Source: Hyphomonas chukchiensis (GTDB lineage: Bacteria > Pseudomonadota > Alphaproteobacteria > Caulobacterales > Hyphomonadaceae). From it: DNA of 64,000 nt. The notes under the pieces are model-generated. The model was not told the DNA's origin. It did not search any database and was given only the letters and a program-made list of their open reading frames with translations. The position numbers were made by a program, and so were the translations under genes. The stretch spans positions 45,449 to 109,448 of the forward strand of contig NZ_AWFG01000002.1 of assembly GCF_000682695.1 (NCBI RefSeq), in the 5' to 3' direction. This document shows, piece by piece, positions 16,045 through 25,501 of the stretch (position 1 is the first letter of the stretch; each line of letters starts with the position of its first letter).

Positions 16045-16641
16045 ATAAAGAATAAACCGGCCCCGCGCATTCGCCGCTCTCCCGAGGAGTCGCGCAGCAA
16101 TATCCTGTCGGCGGCGGAATCGCTGTTGGTGCAGCAGGGGCCGCAATCGCTGCGGCTGGCGGACGTGGCCAAGGCGGCAGGCGTGGCCAATGCCACCGTG
16201 CTGCACCATTTCGGCTCGATCGATGCGGTGCAGAAGGCGCTGATGGAGCGGATGATCGGCGACCTTGTGGACGCGATCATGGCGATCGAGGTGCCTGCCG
16301 ACGCGCCCGCGACGGCGCGGGCGACGGGGCTGAAAACGCTGTTCGATGCGTTCGAGACGCGCGGCGCGGCGCGGCTGGCGGCGTGGCTGGAGCTGACCGA
16401 CGAGACGAGCCGGCTGACGCTGGTGCGCGAGGCGGTGCAGGAAGTGGCGCAGAAGAAGATTGCGAACACGGGCGTGCCGGCCGAGATGGCCGAGGAGCTG
16501 ATCCTGCTGAGCGTGACGCTGGCGGTGGGCGTCGGCCTGTTCGGGCCGTCGCTCAGCACACTGATCGGCAAGCCGCCGGAGCGGGCGCGCGAGCTGACGC
16601 TGCAGATGCTGCTGGCCTATTTGCAGAGCCTGTCGGCCTGA
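16039..16641 (+). CDS. TetR/AcrR family transcriptional regulator
   Basis: 200 residues. Residues about 15 to 60 are the TetR DNA-binding domain: SRSNILSAAESLLVQQGPQSLRLADVAKAAGVANATVLHHFGS, with the turn AAGVANATVLHHF. The remainder is an all-helical ligand domain with no specific signature. It is divergent from the PF10118 hydrolase gene. There is no strong ribosome site, only GATGGA upstream, and a palindrome covers the start codon, so expression is probably low and self-limited. Confidence 0.88.
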   Translation: MSIKNKPAPRIRRSPEESRSNILSAAESLLVQQGPQSLRLADVAKAAGVANATVLHHFGSIDAVQKALMERMIGDLVDAIMAIEVPADAPATARATGLKTLFDAFETRGAARLAAWLELTDETSRLTLVREAVQEVAQKKIANTGVPAEMAEELILLSVTLAVGVGLFGPSLSTLIGKPPERARELTLQMLLAYLQSLSA

Positions 16642-16717
16642 GGGCCTCCCGCTTTCCGGCTTTTGTTGCACTATTTCGTATTCGCCCTAGATTGCTTTAA
16701 AAATAGGGGGAGACGTT

Positions 16718-17203
16718 ATGTTACGTATCGTGAAAATGCTGCTGATCCTGAGTGTGGCCGCATGGGCGCTTATTGGCGCGCTTGGCAATGTCATCGACTG
16801 GGGTGGAACAACCGGCGCGGTTGCAGCGGCAACGTCGATGTCGACATTTGACACTGTGCCGGCGAGTGCGCGGGCGACGTCGAACCCGGCGGTGATACTG
16901 ATCGGTGCACTGTTGATTACGACCTTCAAGATCGGCGTCGGCGCCCTCTGCCTTTTGGGGGCGTGGCGCATGTGGGATGCGCGAAGGGGTGATGCCGCGG
17001 ATTTTGCCAGGGCGAAGTCACTTGCGCTGACCGGCTGCGGTGTCGCCATGTTCATGCTGTTCGCGGGGTGGATCGTGATTGCGGAGACATGGTTCGAGCT
17101 GTGGCGCTCACCGGTGCTGCTCGACCCTGTGCTGGGATCGGCCTTCCGGTATGGCGGCTTTATCGCGGTTATTGCGCTGTTTGTCGGGGCGCGGGAAGAG
17201 TAG
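16718..17203 (+). CDS. DUF2165 family small membrane protein
   Basis: 161 residues with four membrane helices. The pattern KMLLILSVAAWALIGALGNVIDW, FKIGVGALCLLGAWRMWDAR and AGWIVIAETWFELWRS matches DUF2165 (predicted small integral membrane protein). Its function is unknown. A good ribosome site, GGGGGAG, lies seven bases before the ATG. It converges on the small exported protein gene with nine bases between. Confidence 0.75.
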   Translation: MLRIVKMLLILSVAAWALIGALGNVIDWGGTTGAVAAATSMSTFDTVPASARATSNPAVILIGALLITTFKIGVGALCLLGAWRMWDARRGDAADFARAKSLALTGCGVAMFMLFAGWIVIAETWFELWRSPVLLDPVLGSAFRYGGFIAVIALFVGAREE

Positions 17204-17212
17204 CGCCCCGCG

Positions 17213-17569
17213 CTATTCCATCGGCAGTTCCAGGAAGTCGAGCGAGCGTTCCATGACGACGGTGCCGAGGTGTTCGCCGTAGACGCGCATGGCGTATTCG
17301 AACATGGGCGAGCCGACCTCGTTGAAGCCGACGCCGCAATTGCCGGCGGCGCTCATGCCGGCCGTCATCATCAGCGAGCCGAGCACGCCGGTGGCCTCCT
17401 GCTTCTTCTCCTGCAGGGCCAGCAGCATCAGCTGTTTCATCTGGGCAATGTCGGCCTCTGTCGCATTGGCGACCATGCAGGCGGCGACCTCGTCGGCGCG
17501 GTCCTCGGCCAGGGCCGGGGCGGCGGTGAGGCATGTGGCAGCAAGGGCAAGGCAAAGCGTGCGGATCAT
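17213..17569 (-). CDS. Small exported protein of unknown function
   Basis: 118 residues from the ATG at 17569 (MIRTLCLALAATCLTAAPALA, cleavage after ALA). Mature residues are mainly helical with two cysteines (VAACMVAN and GNCGVGF) that may pair. The pattern LMMTAGMSAAGNCGVGFNEVGSPMFEYAMRVYG is reminiscent of small periplasmic proteins in related bacteria, but I cannot name a family. A GGAG stands ten bases before the start. No operon partner is evident. Confidence 0.65.
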   Translation of the reverse strand: MIRTLCLALAATCLTAAPALAEDRADEVAACMVANATEADIAQMKQLMLLALQEKKQEATGVLGSLMMTAGMSAAGNCGVGFNEVGSPMFEYAMRVYGEHLGTVVMERSLDFLELPME

Positions 17570-17706
17570 GGGAGGACTCCTGAATGTGACCGCCGAGGGA
17601 TAGGGGCGGATCGTGGCAGGAATGAGATGGAACTGCGCGTGTGAACCGGAGGTGAAGCCGCGCATTACGGTTGCGTTAGGCTCATGCATTCAAGCCGCGC
17701 AGGAGC

Positions 17707-18108
17707 TTAGTCTCCGTAGAAATTCAGTTCCAGAAGTACGCCGTTCGGCTCGCTGAAGAAAATCTGGCGGAGATTTACCGAAGGAATGTCGTTGGTCCGG
17801 AAGTCGATGCTGTGTTCCTTCAGGCGCGCGGAAAATCCTGCATGACCAGTACAGGCAAGAGCGACGTGGTGGATGGCGCCAGTTGCCGGACCAGCCGGTG
17901 TTTCACGCTGGAAGGCTTGCGGCGCGGATTTGGAATTGATGTGGAAGATGGCGCGGTTGTTTTCGTCATAGAGCCATTGGTAATGTTCGGGCGGCAGTGG
18001 CGCCGGTGCGTCACGGACATCGAGATCAAAGATTTCTACAAAGAAGCGGACGGTTCCGGCAAGGTCGTCGGTTATAATGTTGACGTGATCGAGTGCGTTG
18101 ACCTTCAA
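17707..18108 (-). CDS. VOC family (glyoxalase/dioxygenase fold) protein
   Basis: 133 residues, starting at a TTG preceded by CAGGGAG at eight bases; no ATG is near. LDHVNIITDDLAGTVRFF carries the first metal His, GAIHHVALAC the second, and FSEPNGVLLELNF the Glu, which together fit the VOC metal site. The reaction is not known; glyoxalase, dioxygenase or antibiotic resistance functions are all found in this fold. hemB lies 30 bases downstream on the same strand, so both may share a transcript. Confidence 0.8.
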   Translation of the reverse strand: MKVNALDHVNIITDDLAGTVRFFVEIFDLDVRDAPAPLPPEHYQWLYDENNRAIFHINSKSAPQAFQRETPAGPATGAIHHVALACTGHAGFSARLKEHSIDFRTNDIPSVNLRQIFFSEPNGVLLELNFYGD

Positions 18109-18138
18109 TGTGTGTACTCCCTGTTCAAGTATGACGTT

Positions 18139-19137
<999 letters not shown>

Positions 19138-19167
19138 GCGCCGATAGATGCGGCAGATCGGGGCGAT

Positions 19168-19704
19168 CTACAACCAGCCAATGCGCCGCATCATGAAGCA
19201 GCGCTTGGACAGGTCGAGGCTGGTGGCCTGCACCTTTTCAAGGTCGATCATCCAGTCGGCCTTTCTGGAGGCGGCAATCTCGCGGAAGCCGAGGCGGCGG
19301 TAGAAGGGGCCGTTCCAGGCGAGATCGCGGAAGGTGGACAGCGTGATGCATTTCAGCTTGCGGGCCCTGGCCTCGCTGGCGAGACGGGCGATCAGGGCGC
19401 GGCCGAGGCCCTTGCGGCCATGGGCCGGATTGACGCTGATCTGGTCGAGATAGAGCGTGCCGCCGCGCTGGGACGTGAGGGCGAAGCCGACGGCGCGGCC
19501 CTTGTGATCCCGCGCGACGAGCAGGTCGTCATTGGCGATGGCCTGCTCGAAAACCTCTTCCGGCACATGGTCGTGCAGGGCCTCTTCGGGGAGGAGGCCT
19601 GTTTCGGCAAATAGCGTGCTGGCCGCCAGATCGACACGGATCAGGGCAGGTATCTCATCGCGAGCGGCGCGCGTGATCGAATAATCATCGGGTAAACGGC
19701 GCAT
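19168..19704 (-). CDS. GNAT family N-acetyltransferase
   Basis: 178 residues from ATG 19704, with CACGAGAG just before; an upstream ATG adds 21 residues without family character. Residues about 75-110 show the CoA-binding pattern LYLDQISVNPAHGRKGLGRALIARLASEA, where GRKGLG is motif A. CITLSTFRDLAWNGPFYRRLGFREI is the last part of the fold. The substrate is unknown. It is divergent from the acyl-CoA dehydrogenase gene, with only about 56 bases between their starts. Confidence 0.85.
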   Translation of the reverse strand: MRRLPDDYSITRAARDEIPALIRVDLAASTLFAETGLLPEEALHDHVPEEVFEQAIANDDLLVARDHKGRAVGFALTSQRGGTLYLDQISVNPAHGRKGLGRALIARLASEARARKLKCITLSTFRDLAWNGPFYRRLGFREIAASRKADWMIDLEKVQATSLDLSKRCFMMRRIGWL

Positions 19705-19760
19705 TGACTCTCGTGGCGGCAGTTTGTCATTGCTGACCAGTGTAATGAATAAGGGACAAA

Positions 19761-20906
19761 ATGCCAATGAGCGCCATGTTTACAGATGAACAGGTCATGA
19801 TCCGCGACATGGCGCAGAAGTTTGCTGTCGACCAGCTGCTGCCGCATTCGGACAGGTGGGACCATGAGAGCCATTTCCCGGTCGATGTGATCAAGCGCAC
19901 GGCGGAGCTCGGCTTTGCGGGCATTTATGTGAAGGACGATGTGGGCGGATCGGGCCTGACGCGGACCGACGCGGCGCTGATCTTCGAGCAGCTCTCCTAT
20001 GGCGACGTGTCGACGGCGGCGTTCATCTCGATCCACAACATGGCGAGCTGGATGATCGATACGTTCGGCAATGAGGCGCAGCGCCAGGAATGGGTGCCGC
20101 GGCTGACCTCGATGGAGCTGATTGCGAGCTATTGCCTGACCGAGCCGGGCGCGGGATCGGATGCGGCGAGCCTGAAGACGAAGGCCGTGAAGGATGGCGA
20201 CGATTATGTCATCACCGGCACGAAACAGTTCATCTCGGGCGCGGGCACGTCTGACGTTTACGTGCTGATGGCGCGGACCTCTGACGATGGCGCCAAGGGC
20301 GTGTCGACCTTCATTATCGAGAAGGGCACGCCGGGCCTCAGCTTTGGCGCGAACGAGCGCAAGATGGGCTGGAAGAGCCAGCCGACGGCGCAGGTGATCC
20401 TCGACGGCGTGCGCGTGCCGGCAGCGAACCGGATCGGCGAGGAGGGGCACGGCTTCCGCTTCGCGATGGCGGGGCTGGACGGCGGGCGGCTGAACATTGC
20501 GGCCTGTGCCCTCGGCGGCGCGCAGCTGGCGCTGGACAAGGCGGTGGCCTACGCCAAGGAGCGCATGCAGTTCGGCAAGGCGCTGGCGGAATTCCAGTCG
20601 ATGCAGTTCAAGCTGGCCGACATGGAGACCGAGCTGCAGGCGGCGCGCGTGATGCTGTACGAAGCGGCCGGGCGACTGGACGGCAAGACGCCGGATGCGA
20701 CGCGCTGGTGCGCGATGGCGAAACGGTTCGTCACGGACACGGCGTTCAAGGTGGCCAATGACGCGCTGCAGGTGCACGGCGGCTATGGCTATCTGGCGGA
20801 CTATGGCGTGGAGCGCATCGTGCGCGACCTGCGCGTGCACCAGATTCTTGAAGGCACGAACGAGATCATGCGGGTGATCATCTCGCGGGACATGCTGAAG
20901 GGCTAG
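19761..20906 (+). CDS. Acyl-CoA dehydrogenase, isobutyryl-CoA dehydrogenase type
   Basis: 381 residues. YCLTEPGAGSDA and VITGTKQFISGAG are the flavin and substrate signatures. The catalytic base is E364 in ILEGTNEIMR near the end, the usual position for the short/branched-chain group. The close match to the ACAD8-like pattern, together with the 3-hydroxyisobutyryl-CoA hydrolase 4.6 kb downstream, suggests isobutyryl-CoA to methacrylyl-CoA in valine breakdown; short-chain acyl-CoA is the alternative. GGGAC precedes the start. Confidence 0.85.
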   Translation: MPMSAMFTDEQVMIRDMAQKFAVDQLLPHSDRWDHESHFPVDVIKRTAELGFAGIYVKDDVGGSGLTRTDAALIFEQLSYGDVSTAAFISIHNMASWMIDTFGNEAQRQEWVPRLTSMELIASYCLTEPGAGSDAASLKTKAVKDGDDYVITGTKQFISGAGTSDVYVLMARTSDDGAKGVSTFIIEKGTPGLSFGANERKMGWKSQPTAQVILDGVRVPAANRIGEEGHGFRFAMAGLDGGRLNIAACALGGAQLALDKAVAYAKERMQFGKALAEFQSMQFKLADMETELQAARVMLYEAAGRLDGKTPDATRWCAMAKRFVTDTAFKVANDALQVHGGYGYLADYGVERIVRDLRVHQILEGTNEIMRVIISRDMLKG

Positions 20907-21067
20907 GGTGCGCCGGATATCCGCACATTACAGATCAGTATACATTACAAAAAATTGTGGCTGATTTGCGCGTACAGTGATGATTTCGTGTTGTTCGTGC
21001 CTCGACATTGGGACGGCGATGCGGTGAGCTGTGCGTCCTTGTAGCGTGTGATGATGGAGGACCTGCG

Positions 21068-21541
21068 ATGCATGTGGTCCGGAATATATGTGTGGCGGCG
21101 ATGTTTGTGGGCCTTGGGGCCTGTGCGAGTGCGCCGCGAAGTCTCAACGATAATCTGATTGTGCCGGGTGACCGGGTTGGCGATGTCAAACTGGGCATGA
21201 CGCTGTTCGAGCTGTTCGCGGCGAAGGGCAATCCGCGCAAGACGACGCCGATACCGAACACGCGCGCGACGACCTATTTCTATGATGGGCTGACAGTGGC
21301 CGCCGACGACAATGTGTACTGGATCATCGCGGACGATCCGAGCTATCGCACCGATGTGGGCGTTGGCCCCGGCGCCGAGCAGATCCTGGCGCGCGGCGCC
21401 TATGGCAAGCCGAAATGCGTGGTGACGCAGGATGATGTCACGCTGTACGGCTATGGCGACATCTATTTCGACGTGGATAATGTGTCCGGCAAGGTGAAGG
21501 ATGTCGGCATCCAGCGGGATTCGCAGGCGTGTGATGGGTGA
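21068..21541 (+). CDS. Putative lipoprotein
   Basis: 157 residues from the ATG at 21068, preceded by GGAGG. The leader MHVVRNICVAAMFVGLGAC ends in a lipobox (GLGAC). The mature part has VGDVKLGMTLFELFAAKGNP, similar to the start of small lipoproteins with the BamE-like fold, but the rest is too divergent for a firm call. Two more cysteines (PKCVV, SQACDG) could pair. It stands between the acyl-CoA dehydrogenase and the metalloprotease. Function unknown. Confidence 0.65.
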   Translation: MHVVRNICVAAMFVGLGACASAPRSLNDNLIVPGDRVGDVKLGMTLFELFAAKGNPRKTTPIPNTRATTYFYDGLTVAADDNVYWIIADDPSYRTDVGVGPGAEQILARGAYGKPKCVVTQDDVTLYGYGDIYFDVDNVSGKVKDVGIQRDSQACDG

Positions 21542-21645
21542 TGCGGCCGCGATAGGCTTTTTGTGACGTATTGGGGCGAAAGGGTTTGAACTCCTTCGGG
21601 TGATGCGGCAGCTTGCGGGCAGCCAGACATTACCGGAGTTACCTT

Positions 21646-24177
21646 ATGCGCCTTGTTGCCGCCTTCGCCATTGCTGCCCTTTCATTCTTGCCGCCTGCGT
21701 GTGCGGCGCAGCCGAAGGCGTCTGTGGCGGCGGAGGCGCCGGCTTCGGGTGACTGGGGCGCGGCGACGAAGGGGCTGACGCGGAGCGAGGGGTTCCTTGA
21801 CCTCTATGTCGATGCCAAGGGCGGGCGCGTGCTGGCGGCGTTTCCGGCGCCGGACGGGGACGGGCTGTCGCTGCGGGCGATCCATTCGGCAGGGCTGACG
21901 GCGGGGCTTGGCTCCAATCCGATCGGGCTGGACCGGGGCTATTTCGACGAGGGCGGCATTCTCGCGTTCCGGCGCGTCGGCAAGAAGCTGGTCGCGGAGA
22001 AGGAGAACTGGACCTACCGCGCGAGCGCGGACAATCCGCTGGAGCGCAAGGCGGTGCGGGAATCCTTTGCGCGGTCTTTCCTCTGGTCGGGCGATATCAT
22101 TGCGGAAGGCGCGGACGGCGCGCTGCTGGTGGACCTGTCGGGTTTCCTGACGCGGGATGCGCTGGATGTGCGCGGGGCGTTGAAGGCGAATGATGAGGGC
22201 GGCAGCTTTGCGATTGCCGAGGACCGGACGATGCCGGACGCGGGCGCGGCCTATGCCTTTCCGGACAATGTGGAATTCGATGCCTTCCTGACGCTGACAA
22301 GCGACGAGCCGAAATCGCAGGTGCGGGCGACCGCTGCGGATGCGCGGGCCTTCACGCTGGTGCAGCACCAGTCGCTGGTGCGCCTGCCGGACGATGGCTA
22401 TACGCCGCGCGCGTTTGACCCGCGCAGCGGAGCGATTGATGTCGGCTTCTATGATTTCTCGGCGCCGCTTTCAGGGCAGGTGCGCCAGTCTTTCGCGCGG
22501 CGGTTCCGGCTGGAGAAGCAGGACCCGACGGCCGCAAGCAGCCCGGCCAAGAAGTCGATCGTGTTCTATGTGGACAGCGGCGCGCCGGAGGAGATTCGAA
22601 ATGCGTTGATGGAAGGAACGTCATGGTGGGCGGATGCCTTCACGGCGGCGGGATTTCCGGATTCGTTCGAGGTGAAGGTGTTGCCGGAAGGAGTCAGCCC
22701 ACTGGACGTGCGCTATAATGTGATCCAGTGGACGCACAGGCAGACGCGCGGCTGGAGCTATGGCGGCGGCGTGTATGATCCGCGTACGGGCGAGATGCTG
22801 AAGGCGAATGTCATTCTCGGCAGCCAGCGCGTGCGGCAGGACCGGATGATCTTTGAAGGGCTCGGCGGCACGGCCAAGACCGGCACGGGCGAAGCGGACG
22901 ATCCGGTGGAGCTGGCGCTGTCGCGCATTCGCCAGCTGGCCGCGCATGAGGTGGGCCACACGCTGGGCTTTGCGCACAATTTTGCGGCCTCGGCGAATGA
23001 CCGTGCGTCGGTGATGGATTATCCGGCGCCTCTGGTGACGGCGAAGGCGGATGGCACGCTGGACTTCTCGCAGGCCTATGCCGTCGGCATCGGTGCATGG
23101 GACAAGGTGGCGACGAGCTGGCTGTACGGGCAATATGCGCCGGGCAGCGATGCGGTTGCCGAAGGCAACAAGGTGCTGAGCGCGGCCTATGCGAGCGGCT
23201 TGCGCTTTGTCGACGATCCGCAGGCGCGGGGCACGGGCACGAGCCACCCCTATGCAAGCGTGTGGGACAATGGCAATGACCCGATTGCGGCGCTGGGCGA
23301 GACGATGCGTGTACGGAAAATTGCGCTTTCGCATTTCGGGCTGAACGCCATACGGGCCGGGCAGCCGACGTTTGACCTGCGCGCGGTGCTGGTGCCGGTC
23401 TACCTGTACCATCGTTATGAAGTGGCGGCGGCGGCGAAGTCTGTCGGCGGGTATGACTTCCAGTATGCGGTGAACGGGGATGGCGGCGGACGCGGGATGC
23501 CGGTGCCTGCCGATCGGCAACGCGAGGCGCTGACGGCGCTGCTGGCGACGCTGGACCCGGCGGTGCTGGACCTGCCGGATGCGACGCTGAACTTGTTGAA
23601 CACGCCGCTGGATTCCTTCTTCGGGACGGATAGCGGCGCCGAATATTTCAACGGCGAGACGGGCGCGATGTTCGATCTGCTGGCGGCGGCGGACACGGCG
23701 GCGTCAACGACGCTGGGCGCGCTGTTGCATCCGGCACGGGCGGCGCGGCTGGTGGAGACGGCGCGGCGTGAGCCCGGTGCGCTGAGTTATGACGAAGTGC
23801 TGGGCGCGATTGAAGGGGCGGTGTTCACCGCGCCGGGGGCGCCACGGCAGGCCGCGATCCTGCACCGTGAGCAGGTGCGCTATGTGTCGACGCTGATCGA
23901 CCTGGCGGCGGGCGGCAAGGCGACGCCGGAAGTGGTGGCCGAGACGAATGGCTACCTGATGGCGCTGGGCAAGAAGCTGGAGAAGCCGGTGGCGGGAACG
24001 GACGCGGCGACGCGGACCGATCTCGTGCGGCGGATTGCGGCGCACCTGGCGCGGCCAGCCGAGGCCTATACGCCCGGCGCGAAAGGCACGGACGTGCCGC
24101 CGGGCAGCCCGATTGGCGGTAGCAGCGCAGAAGAATGCTGGCATTGCGATACGGCGCTGCTGGCGTCAGATCGTTAG
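21646..24177 (+). CDS. Large exported zinc metalloprotease (DUF5117/DUF4953 group)
   Basis: 843 residues from the ATG at 21646 with GGAG eight bases before; signal peptide ending near PACAAQ, with a lipobox-like CA. The zinc motif HEVGHTLGFAH starts at residue 434 and has the HExxHxxGxxH form of metzincins, with E435 as base. The upstream region (GFYDFSAPLSGQVRQSFARRFRLEK) is the DUF5117 part, and the part after the motif (SVMDYPAPLV) holds the Met-turn. An exported or periplasmic peptidase is likely. The end has a Cys pair (EECWHC). Confidence 0.82.
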   Translation: MRLVAAFAIAALSFLPPACAAQPKASVAAEAPASGDWGAATKGLTRSEGFLDLYVDAKGGRVLAAFPAPDGDGLSLRAIHSAGLTAGLGSNPIGLDRGYFDEGGILAFRRVGKKLVAEKENWTYRASADNPLERKAVRESFARSFLWSGDIIAEGADGALLVDLSGFLTRDALDVRGALKANDEGGSFAIAEDRTMPDAGAAYAFPDNVEFDAFLTLTSDEPKSQVRATAADARAFTLVQHQSLVRLPDDGYTPRAFDPRSGAIDVGFYDFSAPLSGQVRQSFARRFRLEKQDPTAASSPAKKSIVFYVDSGAPEEIRNALMEGTSWWADAFTAAGFPDSFEVKVLPEGVSPLDVRYNVIQWTHRQTRGWSYGGGVYDPRTGEMLKANVILGSQRVRQDRMIFEGLGGTAKTGTGEADDPVELALSRIRQLAAHEVGHTLGFAHNFAASANDRASVMDYPAPLVTAKADGTLDFSQAYAVGIGAWDKVATSWLYGQYAPGSDAVAEGNKVLSAAYASGLRFVDDPQARGTGTSHPYASVWDNGNDPIAALGETMRVRKIALSHFGLNAIRAGQPTFDLRAVLVPVYLYHRYEVAAAAKSVGGYDFQYAVNGDGGGRGMPVPADRQREALTALLATLDPAVLDLPDATLNLLNTPLDSFFGTDSGAEYFNGETGAMFDLLAAADTAASTTLGALLHPARAARLVETARREPGALSYDEVLGAIEGAVFTAPGAPRQAAILHREQVRYVSTLIDLAAGGKATPEVVAETNGYLMALGKKLEKPVAGTDAATRTDLVRRIAAHLARPAEAYTPGAKGTDVPPGSPIGGSSAEECWHCDTALLASDR

Positions 24178-24261
24178 GCGCAATGTGCGCTTGCCTGCCG
24201 CCGTGTCTGGAGTAGGCTGATCCCACGAGACCGGCTGAAGTCGGCGGAACGGGAGAGACTT

Positions 24262-25101
24262 ATGCATATCGAGACATTGCCCGGCGTGGGCGCGGAGATT
24301 ACCGGCGTGGACCTGCGCAAGGTGACGGACGGGGAGTTTGACGCGATCCGGGCGGCCTATGCCGACCATGGCGTGATCTTCTTCCGCGACCAGGACCTCA
24401 GCGAAGAAGACCATATCGCCTTTGCCGAACGCTGGGCGCCGATCAATGTGAACCGGTTCTTCGCGGCGCATCCCAAATATCCGCAGATCGCGATGGTGGC
24501 CAAGGAGGCTGACCAGAAGGACAATATCGGCGGCGGCTGGCACACTGACCATTCCTATGACGAGATCCCCGCGATGGGGTCGATCCTCGTTGCCCGGGTT
24601 TTGCCGGAGACGGGTGGCGACACGTTCTTTGCCAGCATGTACCGCGCCTATGAGACGCTGGACGCTGCGACCAAGGCCGAGATCCAGGGCCTCAAGGCCG
24701 TGCACTCGGCCAAGCAGATTTTCGGGTCGCAGGGGCAGACCTATTACACCAAGACAGATGCCGGTGGCGAGCGGATCGGCAATGCGGCGGCGGCTGACGT
24801 GCTGGACGATGTGGTGCACCCGATGGTCATCACGCATCCGCTGAGCGGCAAGAAGGCGCTCTATGTGAACCCGGCCTTCACGGTGGGAATTGCGGGGCGG
24901 ACGAAGGACGCGTCGATGCCATTGCTGGCGAAGCTGTTCGCGCATGCGATGAATATGGAGAATGCCTACCGCTTCAGCTGGAAGCCGGGATCGGTGGCCT
25001 TCTGGGACAATCGATCAACCTGGCACTGGGCGCTGAATGATTATCACGGCCAGCGGCGCATCATGCACCGCATCACGCTGGAGGGGTGCGCGCTGAACTA
25101 G
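24262..25101 (+). CDS. TauD/TfdA family Fe(II)/2-oxoglutarate dioxygenase
   Basis: 279 residues. The iron ligands are H94 and D96 in WHTDHSY and the distal H255 in DNRSTWHWALNDY; R265/R266 in GQRRIMHR fits the 2-oxoglutarate anchor. GVIFFRDQDLSEEDHIAFAERW is the usual early helix. The substrate may be a sulphonate, a phenoxyacid or another compound; no transport or regulatory genes are near to decide. GGGAGAG precedes the ATG. The last four bases overlap the convergent PilZ gene. Confidence 0.9.
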   Translation: MHIETLPGVGAEITGVDLRKVTDGEFDAIRAAYADHGVIFFRDQDLSEEDHIAFAERWAPINVNRFFAAHPKYPQIAMVAKEADQKDNIGGGWHTDHSYDEIPAMGSILVARVLPETGGDTFFASMYRAYETLDAATKAEIQGLKAVHSAKQIFGSQGQTYYTKTDAGGERIGNAAAADVLDDVVHPMVITHPLSGKKALYVNPAFTVGIAGRTKDASMPLLAKLFAHAMNMENAYRFSWKPGSVAFWDNRSTWHWALNDYHGQRRIMHRITLEGCALN

Positions 25102-25367
25102 TCTTCGACGGGGACTGCGTTCTCGAACTCGACGCCGGTCTCGCTGCCGCTCTGCCAGCGACGAATGCAGGTGCGCGCGGTTTTGAAATGGGGCATCCGC
25201 ATGACGAAGCGCTCGGGCAGGTCAGTGCCTTCGGGCGTGACGATGCGGGCGCCGCCGGGCGACACGTCGCGGATTTCGCAACTCATGCGCTTGAACAGGC
25301 CTAGTTTGATGACGCCGGTTCCGGTAATCGGCTTGCGGCCGCCTCTGCGGTTTGGTGTCGTGTCCAT
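25098..25367 (-). CDS. PilZ domain protein (c-di-GMP binding)
   Basis: 89 residues that are nearly only the domain. RRGGR supplies an RxxxR-like arginine pair near residue 7, and RDVSPGGARI holds the D/NxSxxG motif, so c-di-GMP binding is plausible. The end (RRWQSGSETGVEFEN) is the closing strand of the barrel. Single-domain PilZ proteins act as adaptors that sense the second messenger. The gene is not near a diguanylate cyclase here. It overlaps the dioxygenase stop by four bases. Confidence 0.8.
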   Translation of the reverse strand: MDTTPNRRGGRKPITGTGVIKLGLFKRMSCEIRDVSPGGARIVTPEGTDLPERFVMRMPHFKTARTCIRRWQSGSETGVEFENAVPVED

Positions 25368-25501
25368 GACGGCTCCTCGGGGACGCCGCGTGTCTGTATT
25401 GGGGCGTCCACAAGTATATATGCCAGAAACTGGTAAACAGATTGTCCTGTATTGCGGGGCGTTTTAAAGCATTCGCATAAGAATAGGAAAAGGAAACATT
25501 G

